From assembly GCF_014652855.1 (NCBI RefSeq), contig NZ_BMZP01000001.1, forward strand, positions 1 to 64,000: a stretch of 64,000 nt of DNA, given 5' to 3'. The position numbers were made by a program, and so were the translations under genes. The notes beneath the pieces are model-generated. The model had not been told where the DNA came from, ran no database searches, and saw only the letters and a list, made by a program, of their open reading frames with translations. This DNA comes from Novosphingobium pokkalii. Its GTDB lineage: Bacteria; Pseudomonadota; Alphaproteobacteria; Sphingomonadales; Sphingomonadaceae. Positions 47,066 through 57,122 of the stretch are shown in pieces (position 1 is the stretch's first letter; every line of letters begins with the position of its first letter).

Positions 47066-48234
47066 TCGTGCCGCGCGCGCCCTGGGCTTGCGATCCGGCC
47101 ATGTCGCGTGGGCGGGAGTTCGCGCCGGAGCAGGGCGGCGTGCGCGGGCCGCGCAGCGAATTCCAGCGCGACCGCGACCGGATCATCCATTCGATCGCGT
47201 TCCGCCGCCTGCGCCACAAGACCCAGGTGTTCATCGCCCCCGATGGCGATCACTATCGCGTGCGGTTGACGCACAGCCTGGAAGTGGCGCAGATCGGCCG
47301 CGTCATTGCCCGCGCGCTGGGCGCCGACGAAGACCTGACCGAGGCGCTGTGCCTGGCGCACGATATCGGCCACCCGCCGTTCGGCCATGCCGGAGAGGAT
47401 GCGCTGGAAGCCGCGCTGGCCGATTGCGGCGGGTTTGACCACAACGCCAATACCTTGCGCGTGCTGATGCGGCTGGAAAGCCCCTATGTGGAGCACGACG
47501 GCCTCAACCTGACGTGGGAAATGCTGGAAGGGCTGGCCAAGCACAACGGGCCGGTGAAGCAGCCGACCTGGGCGCTGGCTGAACTCGACGCAGCCTTTCC
47601 GCTCGATCTGGCCAGCCATGCTTCGATCGAGGCGCAGATCGCCGCGATTTCCGACGATATCGCCTATGACAACCACGATATCGACGATGGCCTGCGCGGC
47701 GGTTTCCTGACGCTGGATGACCTGCTCGAGCTGCCGTTCCTGGCTGAACAGTGGTATGCGATCGAGGCGCGCTATCCCGGCGCCCCGCGCGAGCGGCTGC
47801 TGCGCGAACTGGTGCGCGGGCAGATCGGGCGCATGGTCAACGACGTGATCGGGGAAACGCAACGGCGCCTTGGCGAAAGCGGGGTGGACAGCGCCGCCGA
47901 TGTGCGGGGGGCAGGGCGCGCGCTTTGCGGCTTTTCCGAAGCCGTGCGGCGCGAGGAGCGCACGCTCAAGCAGTTCATGTATGCCCGGCTCTATCTCCAC
48001 CCCGAGCAAGTGGCTGCGGCCGATCGCGCGCGCCATGTGGTCGAGACGCTGTTTGCCGCCTATCGCACCGACGCGGCGCTGATGCCTGCGACGTGGCAGG
48101 CCCGGCTGCCGGCGGAAGAGCCGGCGCGCAGCCGGACGATTGCCGATTTCATCGCTGGCATGACCGATCGCTATGCCATCGACAATTACGCGAAGATCGT
48201 CGGGCAAGTACCTGAAGGATTGCGCAATGTCTGA
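47062..48234 (+). CDS. dgt: Deoxyguanosinetriphosphate triphosphohydrolase-like protein
   Basis: HD-domain dNTPase (390 aa), dGTPase-like type 2, which removes triphosphate from dNTPs. Metal ligands are His71 (LTHSLEV), the His100-Asp101 pair in AHDIGHPPFGHAGE, and a later Asp in SDDIAYDNHD. The start is GTG 47062, overlapping the stop of the racemase gene. Its 3' end overlaps the next gene by 8 bases. The three genes appear to be one operon. Confidence 0.93.
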   Translation: MIVPRAPWACDPAMSRGREFAPEQGGVRGPRSEFQRDRDRIIHSIAFRRLRHKTQVFIAPDGDHYRVRLTHSLEVAQIGRVIARALGADEDLTEALCLAHDIGHPPFGHAGEDALEAALADCGGFDHNANTLRVLMRLESPYVEHDGLNLTWEMLEGLAKHNGPVKQPTWALAELDAAFPLDLASHASIEAQIAAISDDIAYDNHDIDDGLRGGFLTLDDLLELPFLAEQWYAIEARYPGAPRERLLRELVRGQIGRMVNDVIGETQRRLGESGVDSAADVRGAGRALCGFSEAVRREERTLKQFMYARLYLHPEQVAAADRARHVVETLFAAYRTDAALMPATWQARLPAEEPARSRTIADFIAGMTDRYAIDNYAKIVGQVPEGLRNV

Positions 48235-48919
48235 CCCGGTTCGCGTCCTGGTGGTGGGCGCGAGTGGGCTGGTGGGGCAGGCCGTTTTGCGCGCTGCGGT
48301 TGATCGCCCAGCCCTGCGCCTGGTTGCCCTGGGCCGCCGGGCGGCGCCTTTGCCGCAAGGGGCGCGGATGGAGCAACTGGTGATCGATCCGGCGCAATGG
48401 GCCGATGCCGTCGCGGCGGCGCGACCTGGCGTGATCGTGCTGGCGCTGGGCACGACGATTGCCACGGTGGGCGGCGATCGCGCGGCGTTTCGCGCGGTCG
48501 ACCACGGGCTGACCCTGCAATGCGCGCAGGCGGCGCGGCAGGCCGGGGTGGCCCATGCCATTCTGGTGTCATCGGTCGGGGCCGATCCCGCAGCGCGGTC
48601 CTTTTACCTGGCCACCAAGGGCGAGGTTGAGCGGGACGTCGCGGCGCTCGGCTTTGCCCGGCTCGACGTGATGCGCCCCGGGCTGCTGCGCGGGGCACGA
48701 AGCGGCCCGCCGCGCCCGGCCGAACGGCTGGGCATGGCCGTGGCGCCGCTGCTGGACTGGGCGCTGGCCGGATCGCTCGCCCGCTATCGCTCGATCCCTG
48801 CAAGCACCGTCGGTCGCGCCATCGCCGACCTGGCAAGTGCCCGATCCACCGGGCATTTCGTCCACCACTATCGCGAAATCCACAAGGCTGCGCAGGGGCT
48901 TGCTGATCCAGGCAGTTGA
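48227..48919 (+). CDS. NAD(P)-binding atypical SDR (HTATIP2-like)
   Basis: A 230-aa Rossmann protein with the nucleotide loop VVGASGLVGQAVL near 9-21 and the VSSVGAD and YLATKGEVER motifs. The layout is that of atypical short-chain dehydrogenases related to human TIP30/HTATIP2. The substrate is unknown. ATG 48227 lies inside the end of dgt, so translation is coupled. Confidence 0.85.
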   Translation: MSDPVRVLVVGASGLVGQAVLRAAVDRPALRLVALGRRAAPLPQGARMEQLVIDPAQWADAVAAARPGVIVLALGTTIATVGGDRAAFRAVDHGLTLQCAQAARQAGVAHAILVSSVGADPAARSFYLATKGEVERDVAALGFARLDVMRPGLLRGARSGPPRPAERLGMAVAPLLDWALAGSLARYRSIPASTVGRAIADLASARSTGHFVHHYREIHKAAQGLADPGS

Positions 48920-48964
48920 CTTGGGCCGGGGCGATGGGCGAAAGGGCAAGCCTGTCGCTGACCC

Positions 48965-49188
48965 GCGCGGGAGAGTTTCCTGCTGATTCGCATATGTGAA
49001 ACAGCAGGGACGCCGAAGGAGCAACCGCCCCGGAATCTCTCAGGCCAAAGGACCGCACGGGGTCTATAGCGACACTCTGGAAAGTGCTGCCACTCCCACA
49101 GAGGAGCGGAGCCGCCGAAGGGGTAACCCCGTGACGCGCCACAGGAGAGGGCGCTGGGGGAAAGCTCTCAGGTTTCCGTGACAGAGGG
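48965..49188 (+). promoter_or_regulatory. Tandem glycine riboswitch of the gcv operon
   Basis: Two glycine aptamers in series. The first (about 48965-49062) has GGGAGAG, GCCGAAGGAGCAACC (49012-49026) and CTCTCAGGCCAAAGGACCG (49037-49055). The second (about 49069-49188) has GCCGCCGAAGGGGTAACC (from 49111) and GCTCTCAGGTTTCC (from 49164). It is expected to turn on glycine cleavage when glycine is abundant. Confidence 0.95.
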
Positions 49189-49210
49189 GGCACCGTTGGG
49201 TGCACCTCTG
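49182..49210 (+). promoter_or_regulatory. Expression-platform hairpin after the second glycine aptamer
   Basis: A stem with two paired blocks (CAGAGG with CCTCTG and GCACC with GGTGC, split by an internal loop) ends 3 bases before the gcvT ribosome binding site GGAG (49214-49217). There is no T run, which favours translational over transcriptional control. Confidence 0.55.
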
Positions 49211-49226
49211 TGCGGAGTTGAAACTT

Positions 49227-50396
49227 GTGAGTGACACATACGATCTCGTCCGCGATGCGGGCGCAAAGCCGCCTATCCTGACTCTGCCGCTCGACGCCTG
49301 GCACCGCGAACGCGGCGGCCGCATGGTGGAATTCGCCGGCTATCACATGCCCGTGCAGTACGAGGGCATCATGGCCGAACACCAGTGGACGCGCGCCCAC
49401 GCCGGGCTGTTCGATGTGTCACACATGGGCCAACTGGTGCTGCGCGGCGACAATGTGGCCCAGGCGCTGGAAAGCCTGCTGCCGGGTGCCTTCACCACGC
49501 TCAAGCCGGGCAAGCAGCGCTATTCACTGCTGCTGGCCGACGATGGCGGCGTTCTCGACGATCTGATCGTCACGAACCGCGGTGATGATTTCTACGTCGT
49601 GGTCAACGGCGCCACCAAGCATGCCGACATCGCCCATATCGCGGCGCGCCTGCCCGAGGGCGTGGCGCTGGCCCATCTGGAAGACCATGCCTTGCTGGCC
49701 TTGCAGGGGCCGGAAGCGGCCGTGGCGCTGGGCGCGCTGGGCCTGGTGCCGGCGGGCGATGCCACCCGCACGCTCGATGCCCTCGTGTTCATGGAAGCGG
49801 CGCCCTTCGTGTGGAACGGCGTGGCGCTGGGCGTCAGCCGTTCGGGCTACACCGGCGAGGATGGCTTCGAGATTTCGGTCCACCGCGATCACGTGGCGGC
49901 GCTCGCCGATGCGCTGCTGGCGCAACCGGCGGTCAAGCCGATCGGCCTAGGCGCGCGGGATTCGCTGCGGCTGGAGGCGGGGCTGCCGCTCTATGGTCAT
50001 GATCTTTCGCCCGATATCGATCCGGTGGAAGCCGACCTCGGCTTTGCCATTCCCGCCCGCCGCCGCGTGGCCGATGCCGGCTATCCCGGTGCCGCTCGCC
50101 TGGCCCGGGCCTTTGCCGAAGGCACCGCGCGCCGCCGCGTGGGCCTGCTGATCGAAGGCCGCATGGCCGCCCGCGAAGGCGCCGAAGTGCTGGCCGATGG
50201 CCGCACCGTGGGCACCGTGACCTCTGGCGGGTTCGCCCCCAGCCTGGAGCGGCCGATCGCCATGGCGTTTGTGGAGACGGCGCTGGCCGTGCCGGGCACC
50301 TCGCTGACCCTTTCCGTGCGCGGCAAGACGCTTGCCGCCACCGTGACTTCGCTTCCCTTCCATCCCCACCGTTACGTGCGCAAAGGAGCCGCCTGA
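49227..50396 (+). CDS. gcvT: Aminomethyltransferase, glycine cleavage T protein
   Basis: The tetrahydrofolate-dependent T protein (389 aa) of the glycine cleavage system; it releases ammonia and forms methylene-THF from the H-protein-bound intermediate. Conserved segments are [12 protein letters not shown] (about 61-72), [17 protein letters not shown] and [12 protein letters not shown] 49227 is chosen because GGAG lies about 10 bases upstream; the longer frame starting at 49200 begins inside the regulatory hairpin. The stop overlaps gcvH (TGATG). Confidence 0.95.
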   Translation: MSDTYDLVRDAGAKPPILTLPLDAWHRERGGRMVEFAGYHMPVQYEGIMAEHQWTRAHAGLFDVSHMGQLVLRGDNVAQALESLLPGAFTTLKPGKQRYSLLLADDGGVLDDLIVTNRGDDFYVVVNGATKHADIAHIAARLPEGVALAHLEDHALLALQGPEAAVALGALGLVPAGDATRTLDALVFMEAAPFVWNGVALGVSRSGYTGEDGFEISVHRDHVAALADALLAQPAVKPIGLGARDSLRLEAGLPLYGHDLSPDIDPVEADLGFAIPARRRVADAGYPGAARLARAFAEGTARRRVGLLIEGRMAAREGAEVLADGRTVGTVTSGGFAPSLERPIAMAFVETALAVPGTSLTLSVRGKTLAATVTSLPFHPHRYVRKGAA

Positions 50397-50767
50397 TGAC
50401 CCGCTATTTCACTGCCGACCACGAATGGATCGCGGTTGAGGGCGACACTGCCACGGTCGGGATCACCGACTATGCGCAGAGCCAGTTGGGCGACATCACG
50501 TTTGTCGAACTGCCCGCCGTGGGCGCCAGCCTGGGCAAGGGCGACAGCGCCTCGGTCGTCGACTCGGTGAAGGCCGCGTCTGACGTCTATGCCCCGGTTT
50601 CGGGTGCCGTCACCGAGGTGAACCCGGCGCTGGAAGACGCGCCGGAACTGGTCAACTCCGCTCCCGAAGGCGAGGGCTGGCTGTGGAAGATGACCCTGTC
50701 CGACGCCGGCCAACTCGACGGCCTGATGGACGAGGCGGCCTATGCCGCCTATGTCGCGGGGCTTTGA
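50396..50767 (+). CDS. gcvH: Glycine cleavage H protein
   Basis: Lipoyl carrier protein (123 aa) that shuttles the aminomethyl group between the P, T and L proteins. The lipoylated lysine is K59 in [17 protein letters not shown] lies 8 bases before ATG 50396. Only 4 bases separate it from gcvPA. Confidence 0.97.
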   Translation: MTRYFTADHEWIAVEGDTATVGITDYAQSQLGDITFVELPAVGASLGKGDSASVVDSVKAASDVYAPVSGAVTEVNPALEDAPELVNSAPEGEGWLWKMTLSDAGQLDGLMDEAAYAAYVAGL

Positions 50768-50771
50768 CACG

Positions 50772-52130
50772 ATGCGCTATCTTCCCTTGAGCGACCACGA
50801 TCGCGGCGAGATGCTCGCCACGATCGGGGTACCCGATGTCGACGCGCTGTTCGTCGATGTACCGGCCGAGGCGCGGCTTGCCGGGCCGATCGCCGGGCTG
50901 CCTGGCCATGCCAGCGAAATGGCGGTGGAACGGCACATGGCGCGGCTTTCGGCCGAAAGCCTCACGGCCGGCCAGGTGCCGTTCTTCCTGGGCGCCGGTG
51001 CCTATCGCCACCACGTTCCCGCCACGGTCGATCACCTGATCCAGCGCGGCGAGTTCCTGACGGCCTACACACCCTATCAGCCGGAAATCGCGCAGGGCAC
51101 CTTGCAGGTGCTGTTTGAATTCCAGACCCAGGTGGCGCGCCTGTTCGGCACAGACGTGGCCAATGCCTCGCTCTACGACGGTTCGACTGCGTGCTGGGAA
51201 GCCATTGCCATGGCCGGGCGCATCACGCGCCGCAGCAAGGCGGTGCTTTCGGGCGGGCTGCACCCGCATTACGTGGGCACGGCGCAGACCATGGCGCGCT
51301 TTACCGGCGATACGCTGGTCACCGCCAAGCCGGAATTGACCGCGCAGGCCGATGACGACGCGCTGATCGCCGCGATCGACGCGGAAACCAGTTGCGTGCT
51401 GGTGCAGTATCCCGATGTTCTGGGCCGCATTCCCGATCTGCGCCGCATCAGCACCGCCGCGCAAGCCAAGGGCGCGTTGCTGATCGCCGTGGTGACCGAG
51501 CCGGTGGCGCTGGGTCTGATCGAAAGCCCCGGCACGCTGGGCGCGGATATCGTGGTGGGCGAAGGCCAGTCGCTGGGCGTCGGCCTCCAGTTCGGTGGCC
51601 CCTACCTCGGCCTGTTCGGCTGCCGCGAGAAGTATGTGCGGCAGATGCCTGGCCGCCTCTGTGGCGAGACGGTGGACGCCGATGGCAAGCGCGCCTTCGT
51701 GCTGACACTCTCGACGCGCGAGCAGCACATTCGCCGCGAAAAGGCGACCAGCAATATCTGCACGAATTCCGGGCTTTGTGCCCTGGCGTTCAGCATTCAC
51801 CTGAGCTTGTTGGGCGGCGAAGGCCTGGCCCGCATGGCCCAAGCCAGCCACCTGCGCGCGGTGCAGGCGGCGCAGGCGCTGGCGGCCGTGCCCGGCGTGG
51901 CGCTGGTGAACCAGAGCTATGTCAACGAATTCGCCGTCACGTTGCCGCGCCCGGCAGCCGAGGTGGTGGATGCGCTGGCGGCCAAGCGGGTGCTGGGCGG
52001 GGTGGCGCTGTCGCGCCTGGTTCCCGGCGAGCCGGGCCTGGCGAACGCGCTGCTGGTGGCCACCAGCGAACTGACGAGCGAGGAAGACATCGCGGCCCTG
52101 GCGGCGGCGCTTGCGGAGGCATTGGCATGA
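50772..52130 (+). CDS. gcvPA: Glycine dehydrogenase (decarboxylating) subunit 1
   Basis: Alpha subunit (452 aa) of the split P protein. PLP-fold motifs include the N-terminal [12 protein letters not shown] and [15 protein letters not shown], and later [13 protein letters not shown] and [15 protein letters not shown]. It pairs with GcvPB to decarboxylate glycine. ATG 50772 is chosen over an in-frame GTG-type start at 50742, which lies inside gcvH. Its end overlaps gcvPB by ATGA. Confidence 0.97.
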   Translation: MRYLPLSDHDRGEMLATIGVPDVDALFVDVPAEARLAGPIAGLPGHASEMAVERHMARLSAESLTAGQVPFFLGAGAYRHHVPATVDHLIQRGEFLTAYTPYQPEIAQGTLQVLFEFQTQVARLFGTDVANASLYDGSTACWEAIAMAGRITRRSKAVLSGGLHPHYVGTAQTMARFTGDTLVTAKPELTAQADDDALIAAIDAETSCVLVQYPDVLGRIPDLRRISTAAQAKGALLIAVVTEPVALGLIESPGTLGADIVVGEGQSLGVGLQFGGPYLGLFGCREKYVRQMPGRLCGETVDADGKRAFVLTLSTREQHIRREKATSNICTNSGLCALAFSIHLSLLGGEGLARMAQASHLRAVQAAQALAAVPGVALVNQSYVNEFAVTLPRPAAEVVDALAAKRVLGGVALSRLVPGEPGLANALLVATSELTSEEDIAALAAALAEALA

Positions 52131-53689
52131 CTGTTTTGAACCCTGCCGGCTGGCGCCCAGAGATGGGCGAGCGCATTTCCGCCGCGCTCGAAGCGCCCGA
52201 AACCGTGACCGGCAATCGCGCGCTCCATCTGGAAGAACCGCTGCTGTTTGAAGTCGGCCGGATGGACCATTGCGGCGTCGATTTCGACGACGTGCCCGGA
52301 TCGCCGCTGGCCGGCTTGGCGCTGCGCAGCGCACCGGTCGACCTGCCCGGCCTGAGCGAGCCGGAAGCGGTGCGCCACTACACCCGCCTGTCGCGCCAGA
52401 ACTATGCGATCGATCTCGGGCTGTTCCCGCTGGGAAGCTGCACGATGAAGCACAACCCGCGCCTGGACGAAAAGGTTGCGCGCATGCCAGGCTTTGCCGA
52501 CGTGCATCCGCTGCAACCCACCGCCACGGTGCAGGGCGCGCTCAAGGTGATCGACCAGCTTGCCGACTGGCTGGTCAAGCTGACCGGCATGGCCGCCGTA
52601 GCGATGACGCCCAAGGCCGGCGCCCATGGCGAGCTGTGCGGCCTGCTGGCGATCCGCGCTGCCCTCGATGCGCGCGGCGATACCCGCGACGTGATCCTGG
52701 TGCCCGAGAGCGCCCACGGCACCAACCCGGCGACGGCCGCCTTTGCCGGGTTCAAGGTGGAGGCGATCCCCGCGACCGACGATGGCCGCGTCGATACCGC
52801 TGCCCTGATCGGCAAGCTTGGCCCGCATGTGGCCGGGGTGATGATCACCAATCCCAACACCTGCGGCCTCTTCGAGCGTGACCTGAAGACCATTGCCGAT
52901 GCCGTTCATGCGGCGGGCGGCTATGTCTATTGCGACGGTGCCAACTTCAACGCCATCGTCGGGCGGGTGCGTCCGGGCGACCTTGGCGTGGATGCCATGC
53001 ACATCAACCTGCACAAGACGTTTTCCACGCCGCATGGCGGGGGCGGCCCCGGTGCAGGGCCTGTGGTCCTGTCCGAGGCTCTGGCCCCGTTCGCGCCGCT
53101 GCCGTTCGTGAAGCCGGGCGCCGATGGTGCCCTGCGTCTGGTCGAGGAAGCCGATGGCGACACCGACGCGCCCCAGGCCTTTGGCCGCATGTGCGCGTTC
53201 CATGGCCAGATGGGCATGTTCAGCCGCGCGCTCGCCTATATCCTGAGTCACGGCGCCGATGGCCTGGCGCAAGCCTCGGGCGACGCCGTGCTCAACGCCA
53301 ATTATGTGCTGCGCCGGCTTGAGCACGTGCTCCACGCGCCGTTCGGCGCGGCCGGCCCGTGCATGCACGAAGCGCTGTTCAGCGATGATGGCTTTGCCGA
53401 AGGCTTTGCCACGCTGGACCTGGCCAAGGGGCTGATCGACGAGGGCTATCACCCGATGACGGTCTACTTCCCGCTGGTGGTGCACGGCGCCATGCTAGTC
53501 GAACCGACGGAAACCGAAAGCAAGGCGGACCTCGACCAGTTCATCACGGCGATGGAAAGCCTGGGCGAACGCGCCCGGGCGGGCGATCCGGCGCTCAAGA
53601 GCGCGCCACACTTTGCCCCGCGCCGCCGCGTGGACGAAACCCGCGCCGCGCGCAAGCCGCGCCTGGTGTGGACCGAGCAGGGCGCCTGA
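52127..53689 (+). CDS. gcvPB: Glycine dehydrogenase (decarboxylating) subunit 2
   Basis: Beta subunit (520 aa) of the split P protein, carrying the PLP lysine K297 in [16 protein letters not shown]. Other conserved parts are [10 protein letters not shown] and [15 protein letters not shown]. The frame is open upstream of the chosen ATG, but only 52127 overlaps the gcvPA stop in the usual ATGA way. A terminator follows 20 bases after the stop. Confidence 0.97.
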   Translation: MTVLNPAGWRPEMGERISAALEAPETVTGNRALHLEEPLLFEVGRMDHCGVDFDDVPGSPLAGLALRSAPVDLPGLSEPEAVRHYTRLSRQNYAIDLGLFPLGSCTMKHNPRLDEKVARMPGFADVHPLQPTATVQGALKVIDQLADWLVKLTGMAAVAMTPKAGAHGELCGLLAIRAALDARGDTRDVILVPESAHGTNPATAAFAGFKVEAIPATDDGRVDTAALIGKLGPHVAGVMITNPNTCGLFERDLKTIADAVHAAGGYVYCDGANFNAIVGRVRPGDLGVDAMHINLHKTFSTPHGGGGPGAGPVVLSEALAPFAPLPFVKPGADGALRLVEEADGDTDAPQAFGRMCAFHGQMGMFSRALAYILSHGADGLAQASGDAVLNANYVLRRLEHVLHAPFGAAGPCMHEALFSDDGFAEGFATLDLAKGLIDEGYHPMTVYFPLVVHGAMLVEPTETESKADLDQFITAMESLGERARAGDPALKSAPHFAPRRRVDETRAARKPRLVWTEQGA

Positions 53690-53709
53690 AAACCTGGCAT
53701 GAGAATGTA

Positions 53710-53747
53710 AAAAGGCGCCGCAAGATGCTGATCTTGCGGCGCCTTTT
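53710..53747. terminator. Bidirectional terminator after gcvPB
   Basis: A perfect 17-bp stem (53710-53726 with 53731-53747) with a 4-base loop starts with AAAA and ends with TTTT. It separates the gcv operon from the convergent entericidin gene. Confidence 0.88.
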
Positions 53748-53771
53748 GCATACAAAATCCGATCGCGCGGA

Positions 53772-53909
53772 TTACTTGCCGTTGATGGCGTCCGAACCAG
53801 CTTGGCCGGCGGACTGGATGTCCTTGCCAGCGCCTTTGACGGTGTTGCAGGCAGCGGTGCCGAGCAGCAGGCCGCCCATGGCCGCGGCGACGATGATCTT
53901 GCGCATCAT
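53772..53909 (-). CDS. Entericidin A/B-family lipoprotein
   Basis: A 45-aa peptide with a signal sequence and lipobox GTAAC (Cys21), followed by the NTVKGAGKDIQSAGQA pattern diagnostic of entericidins. GAAGGGAG lies about 9 bases before ATG 53909; the next codon is also ATG (53906). E. coli entericidins are stress-regulated lipoproteins linked to cell lysis, but the role in this lineage is unknown. Confidence 0.85.
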   Translation of the reverse strand: MMRKIIVAAAMGGLLLGTAACNTVKGAGKDIQSAGQAGSDAINGK

Positions 53910-54017
53910 GGAATTGGCTCCCTTCCTTGTGGGACGAAAGGCGTTCCGTCGCCTTCCCGAACGCGCACAGAACGCGCGATCACAGGGCCGGTTCCACGGC
54001 GCCGGTTCCGCGCCCTT

Positions 54018-54917
54018 TCAGGCAATCACCGGGCCGGTGGCACGGGTACGGGCGAGCACATGCTCGCGCCACGCGATGATCAGGCCGGCGGCGATCACGA
54101 TCGGCGCGCCGATCCAGGTGGTGGCGGGAGGCAGGTGGTCGAACACGATCCAGCCCCACAGCGTGGCCCAGCCGAACTGCGAATAGTCCATCACGATCAC
54201 GCTCGATACCCGGCCAAAGCGCAAGGCGGCGGTCATCAGCAATTGCGCGGCGAGACCCAGCACGCCGATACCGCCCAGCATCAGCCAGCCCAGCGCATCG
54301 TGATGGACGCCGGTGTGGAACAGGAACAGTGCGAGCAGTGGCGCGCTCATCGCCGAAAAGTAGAACACCACGGTGAGTGGCTCTTCGGTCCGCCCCAGAT
54401 CGCGCAACTGGATCGAAACCAGCGCAACCATGAACGCCGCCCCCACGCCCACCGCCACGCCCAGCGCGGGCAGCTTGCCTTCGCTGGGCCCGGCGATGAC
54501 AAGGATGCCGAGCAGGCCGATGGCGACCGCCAGCCAGCGCCATGGGCCAACCTTTTCCTTGAGCACCAGCGCGGACAGGATCACCGCAAAGACCGGCGCG
54601 GTAAAGCCCAGCACGGTGGCCTCTGCCAGGGGCAGGATCTGCACCACACCCAGGGTGAGGAACATGCCGGCCGTGCCGATCATCGCGCGGCGGAAATGGA
54701 CCCAGGGGCGGGCGGTGCGCAAGCGGCGCAGTTCCCCGCGCGCACCCAGCCAGCCCAGCAGCATCACTGCGGGCAGCGTCTGGCGCCAGAACATCGTTTC
54801 GGGCAGCGGCATGCCGCGCTCGCCGGTCAGCTTGACCAGCACCAGCATCAGCGAGAGCATGACCATCGCCGCCAGGCGCAGCCCGAGGGCAAGGAAAGGG
54901 CGTTCGTGCGACGGCAT
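54018..54917 (-). CDS. DMT-superfamily (EamA) transporter
   Basis: A 299-aa inner-membrane protein with ten hydrophobic spans in two EamA repeats (about 15-145 and 165-290). The EATVLGFTAPVFAVILSALVL segment at the end of the first repeat is typical. Such proteins export amino acids or other metabolites; the substrate is unknown. ATG 54917 has an AGGGGCG stretch upstream; longer frames continue but lack membrane character. Confidence 0.88.
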   Translation of the reverse strand: MPSHERPFLALGLRLAAMVMLSLMLVLVKLTGERGMPLPETMFWRQTLPAVMLLGWLGARGELRRLRTARPWVHFRRAMIGTAGMFLTLGVVQILPLAEATVLGFTAPVFAVILSALVLKEKVGPWRWLAVAIGLLGILVIAGPSEGKLPALGVAVGVGAAFMVALVSIQLRDLGRTEEPLTVVFYFSAMSAPLLALFLFHTGVHHDALGWLMLGGIGVLGLAAQLLMTAALRFGRVSSVIVMDYSQFGWATLWGWIVFDHLPPATTWIGAPIVIAAGLIIAWREHVLARTRATGPVIA

Positions 54918-54993
54918 GGCCCGCGCCCCTAGGCGGCGGGCAGTCCATGCGCAAGCCCTTGCATCCCCACCGGCAGGCCGCCATGGGGCGGCG

Positions 54994-55224
54994 ATGACCA
55001 TCGATTGGCAAGACCTGTTTGACGGGCCGTGGCACGCCATGGCGGCGGTGGGCGGCGTCCTGCTGGCCGTGGCGCTATGGGCGTTGTTCGCCGAGCGCCG
55101 CCGGACCAAGCGCAACGATCTCGATCGCGTGGGCTGCATGCCCTGGACGATGATCTATGTGCTGTGCTTTTTCCTGGCCTGCGTGCTGCTGGGCGGCGCC
55201 GTGCGCACTGCCCTTGGGAGTTAG
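54994..55224 (+). CDS. Small two-span membrane protein
   Basis: A 76-aa protein with two hydrophobic segments (about 13-32 and 52-72) joined by a basic loop ERRRTKRNDLDR. No family is recognised. It is divergent from the DMT transporter, with 76 bases between the starts. The repeat element at 55236-55364 lies immediately downstream. Confidence 0.65.
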   Translation: MTIDWQDLFDGPWHAMAAVGGVLLAVALWALFAERRRTKRNDLDRVGCMPWTMIYVLCFFLACVLLGGAVRTALGS

Positions 55225-55235
55225 AGGCTGTTTGG

Positions 55236-55364
55236 AAATCCGGCTTTGCCGGATTTGCGGCACCGGCCCGCGCCCCCACCCGAACTCCCATAGGGTACTA
55301 TCGTCGGGAGGTCGGGTGGGGGAGCGGGCCGGTGCTGCAACGAAAATGCGCCTTGGCGCATTTT
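55236..55364. repeat. Composite palindromic element with three hairpins
   Basis: A central 24-bp inverted repeat with one mismatch (55260-55283 with 55312-55335) is flanked by two perfect smaller hairpins: 55236-55243 with 55249-55256, and 55343-55352 with 55355-55364. The element fills the 152-bp gap between the small membrane protein and the convergent cpaF, and may serve as a terminator for both. Confidence 0.8.
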
Positions 55365-55376
55365 AAAAACGGGCGC

Positions 55377-56876
55377 TTAGAGGCAGGCTTCGAGGAAGGC
55401 CTGGTCGAAGCCGAACTGGCGGGCCTTTTCCAGGGTATAGGGGCGCAGGCCCGAAGGGCGGAACTCTCCGATGATCTTGCCGTCGTCGGTCTCGTCCAGG
55501 TATTCGAATTTGAACAGTTCCTGCGTCACGATCACATCGCCTTCCATCCCGATCACTTCGGTGATGTTGGTGGTGCGGCGCGAACCGTCGCGCAGGCGCT
55601 TGACCTGCACGATCAGGTCGACGCTTTCGGCAATCTGGCGGCTGATCGCTTCCTTGGGAATCTTGATGTCACCCATCAGGATCATGTTTTCCATACGGCC
55701 CAGGCATTCGCGCGGGCTGTTGGCGTGAAGCGTGCACATCGAGCCATCGTGGCCGGTGTTCATCGCGGCGAGCAGGTCGAAGCATTCCGCGCCACGGATT
55801 TCCCCCAGGATGATGCGGTCGGGCCGCATGCGCAGCGCGTTCTTGACGAGATCGCCGATGGTGATCGCACCCTGGCCTTCCAGGTTGGGCGGGCGGGTTT
55901 CGAGCGGCAGCCAATGCGGCTGTTGCAGGCGCAGTTCGGCCGCGTCTTCGATTGTGAGCACGCGCTCGCCCGGATCGATCATCTTTGACAGGGCGTTGAG
56001 CATCGTCGTCTTGCCCGAGCCGGTGCCGCCCGAAATGACGATGTTCATGCGGCACGCGCCGGCGATTTTCAGCGCGGTGCACATCTTGTCGCTCATCGAG
56101 CCGAAATCGCGCAGCATGTCGAGCGTGATCGGCTTCTCGGAGAATTTGCGGATCGAGATCGCGGTGCCGCGCAAGGATAGCGGCGGCACGATCACATTGA
56201 CGCGGCTGCCGTCCTTGAGGCGCGCGTCGGCCAGCGGCGTGGTCTGGTCAACGCGGCGGCCGACCTGGTTGACGATGCGCTGGGCGATCTGGAACAGGTG
56301 GCTTTCGTCGCGGAAACGGATCGGGGCGAGTTGCAGCTTGCCCTTCTTTTCGATGTAAGTCTGCTCCGGCCCGTTGACCATGATGTCCGACACGTCGGGA
56401 TCGTTGAGCAGCTCTTCCAGCGGGCCAAAGCCGAGCAGTTCGTCGATCAGCACCTTTTCCAGCGCGAATTGCTCGCGCCGGTTCAGCGTGACTTTCAGTT
56501 CGGCCAGCACTTCCATGATGATCGGGCGGAATTCCTCCGACAGTTCATCCTTGGTCAGCGTGGCGGCGGCTTCGGGATCGACTCGTTCGAGCAGGCGCGG
56601 CAGCACCTGTTCCTTGATCTTGTGGACCGAGGCTTCGAAACCTTCGGCCTGATAGGTGCCATCGACGACGCCGTTGACGCGCTCGGCCAGGCGGCTCATC
56701 GCATCGGCGTGCTTTCCGCCCATGTCGTCGTTGGCGCCGGGCAGCGGGCTCGGTTCGGGAATGCCGGAAGGCACGGCCGCCGCCATCTCGCCCGCCTTCA
56801 TGGGACGCGCCACGCCGAACGAGGGGCGCGCGGGGGCGGCTCCACCCAAACCTGTTTTCCGGCCAAAAGCGCTCAT
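55377..56876 (-). CDS. cpaF: Tad/Flp pilus assembly ATPase CpaF
   Basis: Secretion ATPase (499 aa) of the type II/IV superfamily that powers Flp pilus assembly. Walker A is GGTGSGKTT (283-291); the Asp box (TIEDAAELRLQQPHW), Walker B (RIILGEIRG) and His box (GHDGSMCTLHANSP) follow. A roughly 60-residue disordered N-terminus precedes the conserved part. AGGAAAAG lies close before ATG 56876. No other tad/cpa genes flank it here, so it is separated from the rest of its system. Confidence 0.94.
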   Translation of the reverse strand: MSAFGRKTGLGGAAPARPSFGVARPMKAGEMAAAVPSGIPEPSPLPGANDDMGGKHADAMSRLAERVNGVVDGTYQAEGFEASVHKIKEQVLPRLLERVDPEAAATLTKDELSEEFRPIIMEVLAELKVTLNRREQFALEKVLIDELLGFGPLEELLNDPDVSDIMVNGPEQTYIEKKGKLQLAPIRFRDESHLFQIAQRIVNQVGRRVDQTTPLADARLKDGSRVNVIVPPLSLRGTAISIRKFSEKPITLDMLRDFGSMSDKMCTALKIAGACRMNIVISGGTGSGKTTMLNALSKMIDPGERVLTIEDAAELRLQQPHWLPLETRPPNLEGQGAITIGDLVKNALRMRPDRIILGEIRGAECFDLLAAMNTGHDGSMCTLHANSPRECLGRMENMILMGDIKIPKEAISRQIAESVDLIVQVKRLRDGSRRTTNITEVIGMEGDVIVTQELFKFEYLDETDDGKIIGEFRPSGLRPYTLEKARQFGFDQAFLEACL

Positions 56877-57122
56877 GCGTCTTTTCCTGTCAACTCGTTC
56901 CCAGCCGCCATCGCCTGCCCGGCGGCAGGAACGGCTTTGTGCACGTAGTGAATAAGGGGGAAACCTTCAGGATTTCCTAAAACCGCGCAAACGGACGTAA
57001 AAGCATGGTGCATGGCAGCATCGCAGTTCCACGCAGCGCGGCGAGGGCCTTGCCGCTGCCATGGCATCGCGTCATGGTCAGGCACTATGGCAGCGCGGAT
57101 AGCAAAGAAGGGCGATGCAGGC

